Assembly (NCBI GenBank): GCA_030035585.1 | Contig: CM057462.1 | Coordinates: forward strand, 112,959,234-113,023,233 | Length of the DNA: 64,000 nt | Direction: 5' to 3' | Origin: Dugong dugon | Taxonomy: Eukaryota; Chordata; Mammalia; Sirenia; Dugongidae | In this document: positions 1-12,455 of the stretch, piece by piece | Position numbering within the stretch: the first letter of the stretch is position 1 | How the letters are laid out: each line of letters opens with the position of its first letter | Notes under the pieces: generated by a model | Database searches by the model: none | The model's input: the letters and a program-made list of their open reading frames with translations, nothing else | What the model was told of the DNA's origin: nothing | Translations under genes and position numbers: made by a program

Positions 1-266
1 GGCTTTTGTGGTATGAGGTTTCCAAGTTTCTTTACTTCCTTCTCTCTTTTCTGTCTCAAAAGAGATTGGCTTAAGGCACTATCTAATCTTTTAGATTTCA
101 TGAGTGTAACTGCCACTAATCCATTTTATTACATCATAGTGATAGGATTTACAATACATAGGGAAATCACATCAGATGACAAAATGGTAAACAATCATAC
201 AATATGGGGAATCATGACCTAGCCAAGTTGACAAATGTTTTGGGGGACACAATTCAGTCCATGACA
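1..266 (-). mobile_element. MaLR-type LTR, cut by the window's left edge
   Basis: This matches the right-hand part of the antisense LTRs at 13972-14452 and 17329-17833 and the reverse complement of the sense LTR at 43746. Shared landmarks are the 'ggtatgagg' block, 'ggatttacaa', 'aatcatg' and the terminal 'attcagtccatgaca'. Its right edge abuts RTE sequence that continues without a linker, so the LTR probably inserted into an older RTE copy. The other half and the target-site duplication lie outside the window. No retroviral gene is present. Confidence 0.75.
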
Positions 267-805
267 ACATCTTTCTGGCATTCTCTGCCTTCAGCCAAGA
301 TCCTTTTGACATCACCAATGATATCCCTCGTTCCAGGTCCTCTTTTGAATCCGGCTTGAATTTCTGGTAGTTCCCTGTCAATGTACTGCTGCAACAGCTT
401 TTGAATGATCTTCAATAAAATTTTATTTGCCTGTGATATTAATGATATTATTTGATAATTTCTGCATTCTGTTGGATCATCTTTCTTAAGAATGGGCACA
501 AATATAGATCTCTTCCAGTCGGTTGGCCAGGTAGCTGTCTTCCAAATTTCTTAGCGTGGATGAGGGGGCACCTCCAGCATTGTATTTGTTGAAACATCTT
601 AATTAATGTTCCATCAGTTCCTGGAGCCTTGTTTTTTGCCATTCTTTTCAGTGTAGCTTGGACTTCTTCCTTCAGTACTTTTGATTCTTGACTGTATGCT
701 ACCTCCTGAAATGGTTGAACGTCGACCAGTTCTTTTTGGTATAGTGCCTCTGTGTATTCCTTCCATTTTCTTTCAATGTTCTCTGAGTCATTAAATATTT
801 TGCCC
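267..805 (-). mobile_element. RTE-clade LINE fragment (reverse transcriptase N-terminal half)
   Basis: The reverse strand encodes pieces of an RTE/BovB-like reverse transcriptase in more than one frame. Seen are the 'KKDDPTECRNYQIISLIS' block, then 'LQQYIDRELPEIQAGF' and 'GTRDII' (about 499-254), preceded by 'APGTDG' (about 642-600). These are the conserved RT fingers/palm segments of the family. The catalytic YADD part lies beyond the left break, where the MaLR LTR sits. Frame changes and stops show it is dead. It is homologous to the longer copy at 52085-53720. Confidence 0.85.
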
Positions 806-1075
806 CAAAATTTTGCATCTCATCTTACAGCACTCTATGGGACAGTATTCTGTTGTGATTCATAAGGTTTTCACTGGTTAATTTTCCCAAGTATATCACC
901 AGGTCTTTTTTTCTTGTCTCTCTTACTCTAGAAAGTCTGCTGGAACATGTCCAACCATGGGTGACCCTGCTGGTATTTAAAACCTTGATGGCATAACTTC
1001 AAGTATCAGAGTAACATGCAAGCCACCACAGTATGACAAACTGGCAGATAGATGGTGAGTGGACTTCTTAGGGAT
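806..1075 (-). repeat. SINE-like afrotherian repeat, unclassified
   Basis: The segment around 865-930 ('ttttcactggttaatttt', 'atatcaccaggtcttt') resembles the 'gatcaccag..ctttctt' subtype of the AfroSINEs seen at 46860-46930 and 58090-58145. The rest ('caagccaccacagtatgac') has no second copy in this window. It follows the RTE fragment directly, so it may be a composite. Family name not determined. Confidence 0.4.
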
Positions 1076-1147
1076 AACCTAATTGAATCCTCCCACACCT
1101 CTTGAGGTTGGTCTACTGAAGATAGCAGGTTTAAGTGGTAAAAACAA

Positions 1148-1345
1148 GAGCTCCTGAGTCAAATGGCCTAGGTTAGAAACTGGGTCTACCATTCACTAGA
1201 TGTGGTGCCTTGAGCAATTTAAATCCTGTGTCACAGCATTTTCATTTATATGAAGTACAATACTAGTATCTCCCTCTTGGGGTTGTTCTAAGGGTGAGAT
1301 AATTTAGTTCATTTAAGAAGCTTAAAAAGATACCTAGAATATTGA
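1148..1345 (+). repeat. MIR SINE
   Basis: The order of landmarks is that of MIR in sense orientation: a tRNA-like 'gagtcaaatggcctaggttagaa' region, 'ccattcactagatgtg', 'gagcaatttaaatc', then 'ggggttgttctaagggtgagataat'. It is strongly diverged, as expected of an ancient mammalian repeat. Confidence 0.7.
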
Positions 1346-1379
1346 AATGTTTTTAAAAATAAGTATAAGGTATTCTTTA

Positions 1380-1585
1380 TTGTTGTGTTACTGTTGTCAG
1401 GTGTCTGCGAGTTGATTTTGACTCATAGTGACCTCATGTGATAGAGTAGAACTGCACCACAGGGTTTTCTAGGCTGTGATCTTCATGGGATTGTATCTCC
1501 AGGTCTTTCTCCTGTGGAGCTGCTGGGTGTGTTCAAACCACCAAACCTTTGGTTAGCAGCCAAGCTGCTTAACCACTATGCAACC
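1380..1585 (-). repeat. AfroSINE, antisense
   Basis: Read on the reverse strand this is a tRNA-derived SINE: head 'tggttgcatagtggttaag', a B-box region with 'ggtttg..cacac', a body with 'cagttctactct', and the RTE-like tail 'gtcaaaatcaactcgcagac'. It carries the longer internal segment (1470-1520). A second antisense SINE follows directly on its right. Confidence 0.85.
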
Positions 1586-1748
1586 AAAACTCAAACCCAT
1601 TGCCATCACGTTGATTTTGACTCATAGCAACCCTATAGAACAGAGTAGAACTGCCCCATAGAATTTCCAAGGAGTGGCTGGTGGATTTGAACTGCTGACC
1701 TTTTAGTTAGCAGCTGTAGCTCTTAACCATTGTGCCACCAGGGCTCCT
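1586..1748 (-). repeat. AfroSINE, antisense, short form
   Basis: The reverse strand begins 'aggagccctggtggcacaat', the canonical AfroSINE head with a tRNA-like A box, and ends with the tail 'gtcaaaatcaacgtgatgg'. It lacks the internal segment of its left neighbour. The two are in tandem, same orientation. Confidence 0.9.
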
Positions 1749-1749
1749 A

Positions 1750-4225
1750 TTTAATTATTAGGCTGTATTATTTTTCTATTGCCTATTTTGATACATGTAC
1801 TTTTAATAACTTATCTAAATCTAATGTACACGAATCAAGGAATCTACTTCATACTAAAATTCTAGAGTAAAGGGAATATTCATTTTATTTTCATTTTCTT
1901 CCTTTGGGAGATATTTATTCTCCTTATCTTCAGTAGAGACAAAACACTTCCAAAGAGACACTCATTATTAAAAGTGCACATATTTACTTTTTAAACTGGA
2001 TATCAAATTCAGGATAAGTTTGATTGGGAGATAATGGTTTCTTTATAGCCATAAAAGTGATAAAACAATAAATGGGATGATTCCTTGAGTCTTCATCCCA
2101 GGAGAAATGTAAAAAAAGAATTGGCAACTATTTGTCCCTTAAGACAGCCTGAAGACTAGATGAGCTGATCCCTTGTGGCAATTCCCAGCTCTAAGATTTT
2201 GTAATTTAAAGAGCTCAGAATAAACACATTTTAATGCCTGTATCCATGAGTATGTGTAAATGCAGCAAATACGTATATGAAAAAAGTATCGTAGCTTATT
2301 ATGTCTTATACTTGCATCCAGTTGTATATTTATCAGCATTTGTTGGATTTTGGTTGAAATTTGTTACCTCAGGTTTAATGTTACTTTTAGTTACATATAT
2401 GTTCTCATCTGGCAATGACTCAAGTTACTACTGCAGATGTGCTTGAAATATTATGCTCTGTTTAATTAGTTATCTTAATTGGGATTTTTAAAAGTCAAAA
2501 CACTGCAAAAATTCCATTTCTACTGGTATCACTCTGCAAATTTGTAGCACTATACACAAAAATGTAGTACAAGCTTCCCTCAGAAATGACCTACAGCAAA
2601 CCACAAAAAGTATTTAGACCCTTGTTCTCTATTTTTATAGCCTATGAGTGATGTTTTCACTCTGCTAATGTCTGAAAATGTTAAAATCAGCCCTATTTAA
2701 ATTTCCCCAAATCTCCTTGAGTTCTTATCACCTTTGGCAGCTGGTTCCCAAATCCTCATTTTTATGCTACCAGAATCTTCAAGTGTTGTCTATTTGACAG
2801 ATAAGATGAGTTTATGGTGATCCCCTTCTCTTGGGCTTCAAATATTAAGTTTAAATCTAAGTATGGTTTACAAATAATCAGGAGGCCTTTTTCAAACATT
2901 ATTTACTACAGTGAGTTACAGTTTGAACAGTTCCATATCCACTCAGGAAGCAGATTGGTTTGCTCATATAAACCACAGCTATGTATGTTTTATAGTCTTC
3001 TGAATTACTAACCTGCAAGTTAGCCTAAAGACAAATTTTTATTTTATTTAAAGTACACATCACCTTACTTTTCTGTTTAGGATTAAAAAATTATTTTACA
3101 ATAAATCTGAGAAAGAATAAAATTTATGAGCTATAAATCTGTGTGGTTTTGTAAAGGACAATGAAGACTAATGATCTTGGGAGTGGGCTAAGATAAATTT
3201 CAAAATACCCCCCGTAACTCCTTATTATATTTAAAATAAAATAACTCTCCCCACAGCCTAATTAAAATAAACCAGCTGATCTCCATTTTCGGCCATTCCA
3301 TTTCTTTCATGCCACCCCTGTTTCTTCTCTCTATTTTCTGCCTCATAATATGTAAAAATATGCTGAGGCAAGAGATAAGTTGTCATTTGTACAACATGGA
3401 TCAAGAAATGATAATATTCCTCTGATCCCATATTAAAATCAATGAGATTATATTTAACATATATTCAGCATTATTTTTCAAAGAATTTGGTTATAAAAAT
3501 AGACTTACAATCCAAAACTATACTCTCCCTCCATTTTTATAATTCAGTTGAAATTATAAGCATCTTTTTTGTCCCATCCTAAACATCATTCTTAAGAACC
3601 CATACCCTATTATCTTACTGTGCCATCAGTGAAAGGGGTTAATCCATATATATCTGCTCAAAGATTGATTCCCTAAATAAACCTCTGATATAAATTTATT
3701 TAATTATCCCTTTTTTAAAATCTCTCTCATACAAACAGGGAAAAGAATAGGCAAGATACAGGTGTTCACACTGCTCTTCTAATTATTTGAGATTCTAGAA
3801 CCAATAAAGGAGAATTAGCACTTCCATGCATAAAATCCTTCTATGTTGCTGAAATGTTCGTTACAGAAATCTTCATTAACATGATCCTATTTTCTTTATC
3901 TGTGCAGTGGTGGTGTTGTATGTAACTTACCAATTTATGTAAATATAGAAGTGTTAATCAATACTTTAAAAGCCCTTTATAAGGCCATAGTAATGTGTAG
4001 TGTAATGAATTCTTCAAAACCTTTTATTTATTCACTTGAGGATAGAATAATTTATTAGTTTACATTGTGGCTTGTGAATTTAATTAAATTTATGGGAATT
4101 ATTCTAAAATCAAGAGATGTTAGTTACTCTCAGTGTAACTGAGCACTGAAACATATTATCAAATGTTCCAAACTGCTCTCCCACACACTGTAAGGTTTTA
4201 TCTTTAGCTAATGGTCCTTAGTAGA
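1750..4225. other. Unique AT-rich intergenic DNA
   Basis: No coding region, RNA gene or confident repeat was recognised. All open frames are 70 codons or shorter and lack any family resemblance. A 36-bp segment at 3349-3384 reappears at 4777-4812 (see findings). Confidence 0.6.
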
Positions 4226-4380
4226 AATTGAATTTCATTTATTCGGTCAACATTTAGGTAGTGGATGTCCAACATGTGCCAGATACTCTTTTTCTACTGG
4301 GGATGTGAAAACGAACAAAGCAGGCAAAGTCCTTGACCTTAGACTCATCATTCTGGACAAGGATCTGAAGCTACTGTAAG
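4226..4380 (-). repeat. L2 LINE 3' end, antisense
   Basis: The order 'ttcatttattcggtcaacattta', 'aacatgtgccagatactct', 'ctggggatgtgaaaacgaacaaagcaggcaaagtcc' is the reverse complement of the L2 3' end. Old and diverged. Confidence 0.65.
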
Positions 4381-4429
4381 TGATTAAGTATCTTCTGGCC
4401 TGTCTTTACCCATGCGATGAAGTCCACAT

Positions 4430-4900
4430 GTTAGAGTCTGACCCCTACATGCTTTTCCAAGTGTAAATCCTACTCCACCTACCTGCACAGCTTGCACACA
4501 TGCCCACATGGTCTCACACCCAGGTCTTTAGTGTCTTTGGGCCTTGCACCTTCTGTAAGTGTCACTCTCAAGCTTTCACCTGATGCACAGCTCATCTAAT
4601 TTAAGTTTCTCTGCTTCTGTTATCTCCTCTGTGTCTACTCTAAGAAAAAGTAAAGTATCATTTATTCCTACTTTCATAGCACAACGCCCCAATTGTAACT
4701 CTGATCATGTTGTTCTGTAAATATATATGCCTATCCACTCCACTGGACTACAAGCTTCTTGAAAGCAAAGAATATAACATGTAAAAATATGCTGAGACAT
4801 GAGATAAATTGTGTCTATAATCTTTCCAGAAAATACTGCAATATCTGGTACATAGAAGACACTCAAAAAATGGTAAGTAAAGGAATTAATTAATCAACTT
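4430..4900 (+). repeat. L2 LINE 3' end, sense
   Basis: Landmarks of the L2 3' region occur in order: 'tccactccactggactacaag' with 'cttcttgaaagcaaag' at 4734-4770, then 'ctggtacatagaagacactcaaaaaatg' at 4846-4873. Between them (4777-4812) sits a foreign 36-bp segment that also occurs at 3349. Confidence 0.7.
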
Positions 4901-6440
4901 AGATAAATCTATAATTAACTAAGCCACCGTTGAGTTTCCTGGTGAGAAACTAGTATACTCTAAAAAGCATAATAACAGAACAACAATCTAATCTTTCTCC
5001 TTCCCAAAGATATTAAGTATATAATAAAATTTATTCTATTATTCTGAAGGATGGGGTAAATGAGCTGAGACCTCTAGGCAGAGCCATGGTCTCTGCTTCT
5101 CTCCACGGAGGACTTAGGTGATAATTTGATCATTACCAGATCAGTGACAACTCACATTGACTGCAGCAGTAACTACTTTTGCTCTCACTTACTATAAACA
5201 GGTGACTTTTCCCATTGGCTGATATGTCAGTAACTGCTTTTCGCATTTGTTCAAAGTCACTAGAAATCAGAAAAACAACATAATTGTTAAAGGAATTCAA
5301 GAACTGGTTCTTTGAAAACTTCAATATGATAAATACCTCTTTGCCAAACTTAATGAAAAAAGATGCTAAAGCTCAACTGGATGCTAAAAAAATGTTAAAG
5401 CTCAATTGGGAATAAAAGAATAGCTGAAGAGAGGTTTAAAAAAATGTAGTATTCTACTATATAATTGTAGCTAATAAATTAAACATTTAGATAAAATAGT
5501 CTTCCAGGAAAACATAAATTTTCCTAAATGATTCAAAACTTTAAAAAATATGTTGTTAAATAGTCTAAACATTATGAAAACAGTTTATACGTTAATCAAA
5601 GCAGAAACTAATGATGGAAAAAGGTAGGGTCAAACATGTTAGGCAAATTTGTTTTTCAGTACAACAAAAAACAGTATTGATTCCATGGAAATTAAGTGTT
5701 CTCAAGCAATAAAAAGTGGAAAATTTATTTAATTCTAAAATATGTAAAAATATTTATGAATAAGGATATAATTATGCAATTCATGGTATTATTTATAATA
5801 GGGAAAATTAAGTGTTAAATAATAAGAAGTAGCTACAAAATTATGGCATTCAAGAGAAGGCCATTCAAACACTAAAAATTATGCTTTAAAAATATTTTAC
5901 AACATTAAAAATATTTGCAAGATATTAAAGTTTTGCAATGTTACAGAACAATTCTTATTATGTTAAAATTTGTGTGTGCTTATATAAGTGTATAAATTGA
6001 TGTGTACTGAGAAAAAGCTGTGAAGTCTTATTCTAGAATGTTAACAGCTTTGTCTCTTGGGAATAATAATAGCATCAACTTAAGAGTTTTCCTAAGAAAA
6101 ACAGATCCAGTTTTTAAGGTGTTTAGCACAATGCTTTGCACAAAATGAGATAAATCTGAAGTTATTTTTATTATAAACAACAACTTTGGGATATAAGATA
6201 TAGTGTGATATTGCTTTTTATCTTTGTATTTTTCTTTATTGTAAATTTTCTAGAATTAATTCATGTTTATTCTGTTGCCAGAAAAGAAGTTAAATATTAT
6301 TGTAATTGTTATGAACAAATTGTAAAAAAGCATTCAACTAACCAAAAAAAAAAAATCCTGCAATTGATGATGAAGAAAACATACCTAGGGAGCAATCATG
6401 CTATAGTCTACTCTCTCACAGAAATCACCTTTTTCTGGGA
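4901..6440. other. Unique AT-rich DNA
   Basis: Very AT-rich sequence without recognisable genes. There is a small imperfect local duplication at 5361-5410 ('gctaaagctcaactgg' and 'gttaaagctcaattgg'). The 107-codon frame at 6205-6528 runs into the adjacent antisense SINE and is not a gene. Confidence 0.55.
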
Positions 6441-6445
6441 AACTA

Positions 6446-6628
6446 ACAAACACAAAACAAATCTCATTGCTGTGGAGTTGATTCTGACTCGTAGCGACTC
6501 TACAGCACAGAGTAGAACTGCCCCATAGGGGCTGACACATCTGTATTGCGCAAAGCGGCTGACGGTTCAAATCACCAACCATTCAGTTAGCAGCCTAGCA
6601 CTTAACCACTGTGGTACCAGTGCCCCTT
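6446..6628 (-). repeat. AfroSINE, antisense, with near-perfect target duplication
   Basis: The reverse strand starts 'aggggcactggtaccacagt' and ends in the tail 'cgctacgagtcagaatcaac'. The flanks 'tttttctgggaa' (6430-6441) and 'tttttctctgggaa' (6627-6640) are a target-site duplication differing by a 2-nt insertion. Confidence 0.85.
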
Positions 6629-6640
6629 TTTCTCTGGGAA

Positions 6641-8050
6641 TTCCCCTTCAAATCTCCTATTTATGTCTCTTTTCTCCTGTTAGATACTGCTTAAAAATAA
6701 ATGGATGGTGTGAACAGAAATAAAATACAATTAAAACATTATCTTACACCATGTAAATTACCATCCTGCTGGCTGCTTTAAGATGCTGGAGTGGGCACTG
6801 GCCAATTGGCCATTAGTGTGGGTGAGATAAGGGCAAGCTGTTGAACCCTGTGATGTATGTCCTGTGTTCCTAAGACTCTATGACAAACCTATGGTTGTCC
6901 TTGTGATGGCCATCATTTCCAAATATATATGGCCTGTGACTATTACTTTTGAGTGTGATATTGTTACCATCTGCCACTCCAATGCTATATGTATCTCATT
7001 CAATGCATCAGTTATGAACAAATTGATTATTCAAGAGGTAATGTTCACACATTAAGCCCATACCCATTTGTTAATTAAAATGCCTACAACTTTTCAATAA
7101 CTCATAAAACTAAAAGTAGTTGTACCAACCTGGAAGGCAAAAGAATCTGTCGCCTTGGAAAATAGTTTTGAAATTATACAGTACCCCCAGTGGTACTTTT
7201 TGGAAGCCGTCATACTGGGAGAAAAAAAAAAGTCTATTGGCTGTTCTTTGTCAATTTTATTTTGCTTTTCCATTTTGTTTCCAAATTGAGTTCCAGTACT
7301 ATTTCTTTCTAGTGAAACTTGAAGATGGAAACAGTCATTTTCTTGTAAATCAATTTTGAGTGCTGTGGATATTTTTCAACCTAATTATTTTATGGAATTG
7401 CAACAATTCATGTTTTTCTCCCATGGAACAAAACATTAAGCATCAGTTGGGCACACTCTAGAAAAGTAGTTTTAGGACCACCATTATGAACGAAATTATA
7501 ATTTTTCATCACAGTTGTTTTTCTGGAGAAAGCAAAGGCTAACTACCTTGCATTTAGCAGGGGTGTCTCTAGGGACTGGTGTCACCCAGTGCAGTAACTC
7601 ATGATGTCACCCCTCCCCATGAACCTCCTCCCACACCAGACAATACAGAATCCTAAGTAGTAGTGTTTATTATCAATTTTAATACAGAATAATATATGAT
7701 ATAGTTGTAAATTGCTTAAATGTAATACTTCTTAGATTATACAAATACTAACAAAATTGTTTTGTAAAATCTTTCTACATTGAGTTATTAGTTACAACAT
7801 TATTAGTAACTGAGCATAGTATTTTTCTCCTTCTTTTTCTTTAATTACTACTTCATTCTCAAAAAAATCATTGATATAGATTCACAACTACTAACTACCA
7901 CAACATTGTAGCCAAAACATCAGAAAGTTTGACAAAATCAGTGCCTATAAAAACATCGGCAGCCACAGAAAGAGCAGAGCATGTTCGCAGCTCATGTGAT
8001 TCGAAGCATCATTGTAAATGGGGAATAATAACAGCTCTGACCAGAGCCCA
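6641..8050. other. Mostly unique DNA, possible old repeat at 7560-8375
   Basis: No gene is visible. The phrases 'ggggtgtctc...ggtgtcaccc' near 7560-7610 and 'ggtgtcaccccct...gtgtcacctgatg' near 8310-8340 are similar to one another and may be ends of one old repeat into which the RTE fragment at 8052 inserted. Unclassified. Confidence 0.4.
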
Positions 8051-8051
8051 T

Positions 8052-8138
8052 TGTTAGGTGCCATTGAGCCAGTTCCGACTCATAGCACCCTATGTACAAC
8101 AGAACGAAACACCGCCCGGTCCCGTGGGAGCCCATTAG
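8052..8138 (-). mobile_element. RTE LINE 3' end, short fragment
   Basis: The stretch 'ttgttaggtgccattgag', 'ttccgactcatag', 'acagaacgaaacaccgccc' matches the 3' terminus of the RTE copies at 52090 and 11483, in antisense. Only about 85 bp is kept, so this is a severely 5'-truncated insertion. Confidence 0.8.
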
Positions 8139-8139
8139 A

Positions 8140-11095
8140 AGGTTCACAAAGTAAATTAGCATAAAGTTTAGTCTTATAGGTATATTGATGCATATAAGCT
8201 AGGCTCACAAAAAAATGTTTTTGTTGTTATAACTGCAGGGATATTTTTATAAAAAATAATAACTTTCTGCTGAAGCACTGCACAAAAATTTTATGGACAG
8301 TCACATTGGTGTCACCCCCTCTGACAGTGTCACCTGATGTGGACTGCATCCCTACCCCCATGATGCCACTGCATTTAGTAGCATTCGGATAGTTTCTCTG
8401 CAAAAGAAACTTAAAGTGTTTCTTGTTAAAAGGAGTAGATATGCAATACAGTTGGAAAATCAGGATTCATTTTTAATATGTAACTATTAGCCTGTAAATT
8501 TTCATTGGCAGAATGTGGAATAAGGTATTTAAATAAAAAGATTTGGCAAACTAAGCGAAAAGGCTCGAACAAATCATATACTAAACATGTCAGAATATAA
8601 TAACTTGAGTTTTTACAGTGACAATACTACAGAAGATCTTAGATGCTCATGTTAATCAGGTTTACTGGACAAATGCTCATTAAACCTAGGTCCTGAAGCT
8701 TTTCTGACTGCCTTTTTCCAACCCATTTTCTTCTAGAAACTTCTGAAAACAAAAAGGCATGATATCGTTTTACCAAAGAGAAATCAAAAAGATTATTTTT
8801 ATTTACACTCGGCTGAAATTTTTAAGTACAAGAGCAGATGCTGGCATATTAGCAATGTTGAGGCACCAGGAGCCCTGAATGGCTCCACAGCAGGAATGTT
8901 CTACTAAGGCCATTCTGCAAGAGTCCCGCCATCAATCTCCCTTCTTAATCTCTTTGGGTTTTGGTCCAGTATCACTGAGTGGGGTTACAAACACATGCTG
9001 TACCACTCAAAGTGTAGAAAGGCCATTAGTGACAGTGCAGCTACTGTGGAAGACAAATGGAACAAAGAGGTTATGAACGTATTTAGCAGCAGAATTCAGA
9101 ATGGAGCTCAGTGTATCTATACTTCATCAGTCAGCTATCTCTTGCCGTGGGCAATAGACACACTGATCATCTGTTACTAACTGAAGTTTTCCACCAACTT
9201 AGTTGGTTTCCTTTGTTTCAATATTAAATGTCTCATTTTCAAATTGTTTTTGTCTGTAATAAGTTTAACTCCCCATTTTAAAAGTATCCTAAGCCCAGGG
9301 TTTCAAATCGGTGGTCTCTGTCATTGTAAATGTTGCCTTGGCTTTCTAGATTCAGTTTCAGAGTAATTCATTATCTTTATCACATGTGCAAAAACAATCT
9401 GTCTCCTTATATCCTGATCTTTTAGAAAAGTAGGAAAAGAATTGGTGAGATAAAATCGAATTGGCAGTCAATTTCATTTTCTCGGTAGACATTAGGAATC
9501 CTCTGAAACGAAGCATTTGAAAGAATGTAACTGATGGTGGCATTATCATATAACCATTCCAAAACCAAAGAGCTATTAGATTTAGTACATTATAGATTTC
9601 CAGGGGTTTCATCATCAATGCATATTTTTAGGTGTTTGCATAGTATATATGGAACGCATATATTCCTTTCTAGCCAAATTCTCCTTGCTCAAATTCTGCA
9701 CCTGTCTCCACCATATTTTAACAACTTATTTTCAATACTCTACTTTTCACAGTATTTTTTAAGGACACACTTATCACAATTATCTTAAAACATCTGGCAT
9801 TAGTTTTAGCTTACCTATTATAATAAAATTATGGGGTGAAGACTTTGCTATTCTCTTATTCTTTATTCAGTTTAAATGTCCATGGGTTATTGCTTAGAAT
9901 CATACTCACAGGCAAAAGAAAAAGTTTCCACTTGCAAAGAGAAACAATTTGGAAGGGAAGGAAGCAGGGGAGAGAAAGAGAGTATATAGCAGGAAACTGA
10001 AAGCTAGAAACTGTCTAATTATAGTGCTTTCACCTGTTACTCTTTAAAAGATTAAGATGCTCAGTTGCAACTTTGTTCATATGCCTTCTGCAGATAAAAA
10101 CAAAAAGCGGGTAGGAAGATCTCTTAGTATTTTTCTCCTGTCTAAGTCTGCTTTATGGAGGCAAAACACATATGTTTCAATGCTTATAGTTTCATTGTTT
10201 CTTTCTTCTTCTTTTTTTTTTTCTTTTTTCCTTTTCCAACTGGGTACATGATACGTACCTAACATACCTATAAAAGGTTGACTGAAAAATCACATTTTAT
10301 AGTCTGCCAAAGGGAAATGCTTTCCCTAAATTGCTTTAGACAGAGAAAGTTTCATTGTGATCAGAACCCAGGGGATATAAAAGGACCATAAAGTTTGGGT
10401 CATAATGTGAGTTTATAAGCCTGGCTTCTACTTAATTTAAATTATAGTGGCAGTGCAAGAAATTGTGAGTTACCAATAGCACTAGGCCTTGGGCCAAACG
10501 TTTTCATTCCACTAGCCTTGGGCCAAATGTTTTCTTTCCTGCCTCTGTTGGAAAGAGTTAACTGCCTTGCAAGAGCTATTTCTTGTGACTTGTCATTTGA
10601 GAAAAATAAAACTTAGTTATCACACATAGGCACACGCATTACTATAGTTTACAATTATGCAGCAGCAAGTATATTGCAGTGTAGAGTCCATTTCATGAAC
10701 TTTTTCTTGTTTTTTTTTTTTTTTTTTTGCTTTTTTGTTCGTGGACTAGTGCCAACGTTCAAATATCTGCCTAGTGCTGGGGCATGAGCTCATGAGAGAG
10801 GATGAATGTGACATCCCTGTTGAAAATTAAGGTTTACCTTATAATTTAGTCCTATCTGACTGAATATGTCTGTGATTTATAGTTTCTCAAATTGGATACT
10901 ACAAATCAAAATTAAATTTACACTTAGATGAATCATACTCATGTTTGCTACTCTATCTATTGGATTTTTAAAGCAAAAAGTTTTCTGTACAAAAGAAGCT
11001 AGAACAGAATAGATAGAATTGGCTGCCTAATCTTTGACCATATCTGTGTGGCGAGTTTTTTAAGAGATGGAAATGATGGGGAAAAAAAAAAGGCT
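8140..11095. other. Unique AT-rich DNA with homopolymer runs
   Basis: No gene or confident repeat was recognised apart from the small tandem duplication at 10481-10539. T-runs occur at 10209-10231 and 10711-10729. Open frames reach at most 86 codons and resemble nothing known to me. Confidence 0.5.
10481..10539. repeat. Two-copy 30-bp tandem duplication
   Basis: Units starting 'actaggccttgggccaaacg' at 10481 and 'actagccttgggccaaatg' at 10511 lie head to tail with a 30-bp period and a few mismatches. Confidence 0.8.
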
Positions 11096-11480
11096 TTGAT
11101 CAAATCCAGTCAGCTTTAGCATTTATTCCAGAGTCTGATATCACAGCACACTGGCAGAAACATTAACAGAAAAAAAAAAATGGTAAAAAGCATCCTATGT
11201 TATGATTATTTTGCCAATTAAATATGACTAATTATATTTTAGACATTTTTGAATGTTAATCTGAAGGTATCTTTTTTATGATGTAAAATAATGTCAGGAC
11301 TACAAATAAAGAGAAATAATAGATATTGGTAATTGGGAAATAAATACAGTTTAAACATCATCAGGACATGTATAGTTATATTTCAGTTAATTTATAAACA
11401 GAAGGATTTTTATCATGAATTCAGTTTAGTAAAATGTTTGCCAAATAAGTGTCCGATAGTTAAAATAAATGACTGACGAT
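11096..11480. repeat. Left copy of ~380-bp direct repeat flanking an RTE
   Basis: This segment aligns end to end with 12456-12834. Both contain 'atccagtcagctttagcatt', 'atatcacagcacactggcag', 'aaaataatgtcaggactaca' and 'catcaggacatgtata' in the same order and orientation, at roughly 85-90% identity by eye. It ends where the RTE 3' terminus begins. Confidence 0.95.
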
Positions 11481-12455
11481 TTTGTTAGGTGCTGTCAAAT
11501 TGATTCTGACTCATAGTGATCCTATGTATAACAGAACAAAGCATTGCTCTGTCCTGTGCCATCTTCACAATAATGGGTATGTCTGAGCCCATAGTTGGGG
11601 CTACTATGTCAGTCCATCTTGTTGAGGGTCTTCCTATTTTTAACTAACCCTCTACTTTACCAGGCATGATGTCCTTCTTCAGGAATTTGTCCCTCCTGAT
11701 ATAACATGTCAAAGTAAGCAAAGAGAAGTCTCACCATCCTCACTTCTAAGGAGTATTCTGGCTCTGCTTCTTCCAAGTCAGGTTTATTTGTTCTTCTAGC
11801 AGTCCGTGGTGTATTCAGTATTCCTCATCAACACCATAATTCAAATACATCAATTTTTCTTCAGTCTTCCTTCTTCATTGTCCAGCTATTGCCCACATAT
11901 GAGGTGATTGAAAATACCATGGCTTGGATCAGGGACACCTTAGTCCTCAAAGTGACATCTTCACTTTTTAACACTTTAAAGAGGTCTTTTGCAGCAGATT
12001 TGCCTAATGCAATGCATCATTTGATTTCTAAACTGCTGCTTCCATGGGCATTAATTTATGGATTCAAGTAAAATGAAATCCTTGACAACTTCAACATTTT
12101 CTCCATTTATCATGATGTTGCTTCTTGGTCCGGTTGTGAGGATTTTTGTTTTCTTTATATAGAGTTGTAATCCATACTTAAGGCTGTATATAGTCTTTGA
12201 TCTTCATCAGTAAGTGCTTCAAGTCTTCTTCACTTTCAGCAAGCGAGGTTGTGTCACCTGCATATCACGCAGATTGTTAATAAATCTTCCTCCAATCCTG
12301 ATGCTGCCTTATTCTTCATATAGTCCAGCTTCTCTGATTATTTGCTCAGCATACAGTTTGAATATGTATGCTGAAAGGATACAGCCTCACCACACCTTTT
12401 CTGATTTTAAACCACGCAGTATCCCTTATTCTGTTCAAATGACTGCCTCTTGGTC
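11481..12455 (-). mobile_element. RTE LINE, 5'-truncated, antisense
   Basis: The 3' terminus ('tgttaggtgctgtcaaattg') is at the left and the truncated 5' end at the right. The reverse strand at about 12266-12251 carries the RT active-site region, but the usual YADD reads Y-A-G-D, so a catalytic aspartate is lost. Homology to the copy at 52085 is continuous, including 'catcatttgatttct' and the 'cctccaatcctgatgctgcc' block. Stops and frameshifts abound. It is bounded exactly by two copies of a 380-bp host sequence. Confidence 0.9.

Noticed and set aside
6205..6528. 107-codon frame starting with a hydrophobic segment
   Set aside because: It begins in AT-rich unique DNA and ends inside an antisense SINE. 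The hydrophobic start is what T-rich DNA gives by chance.
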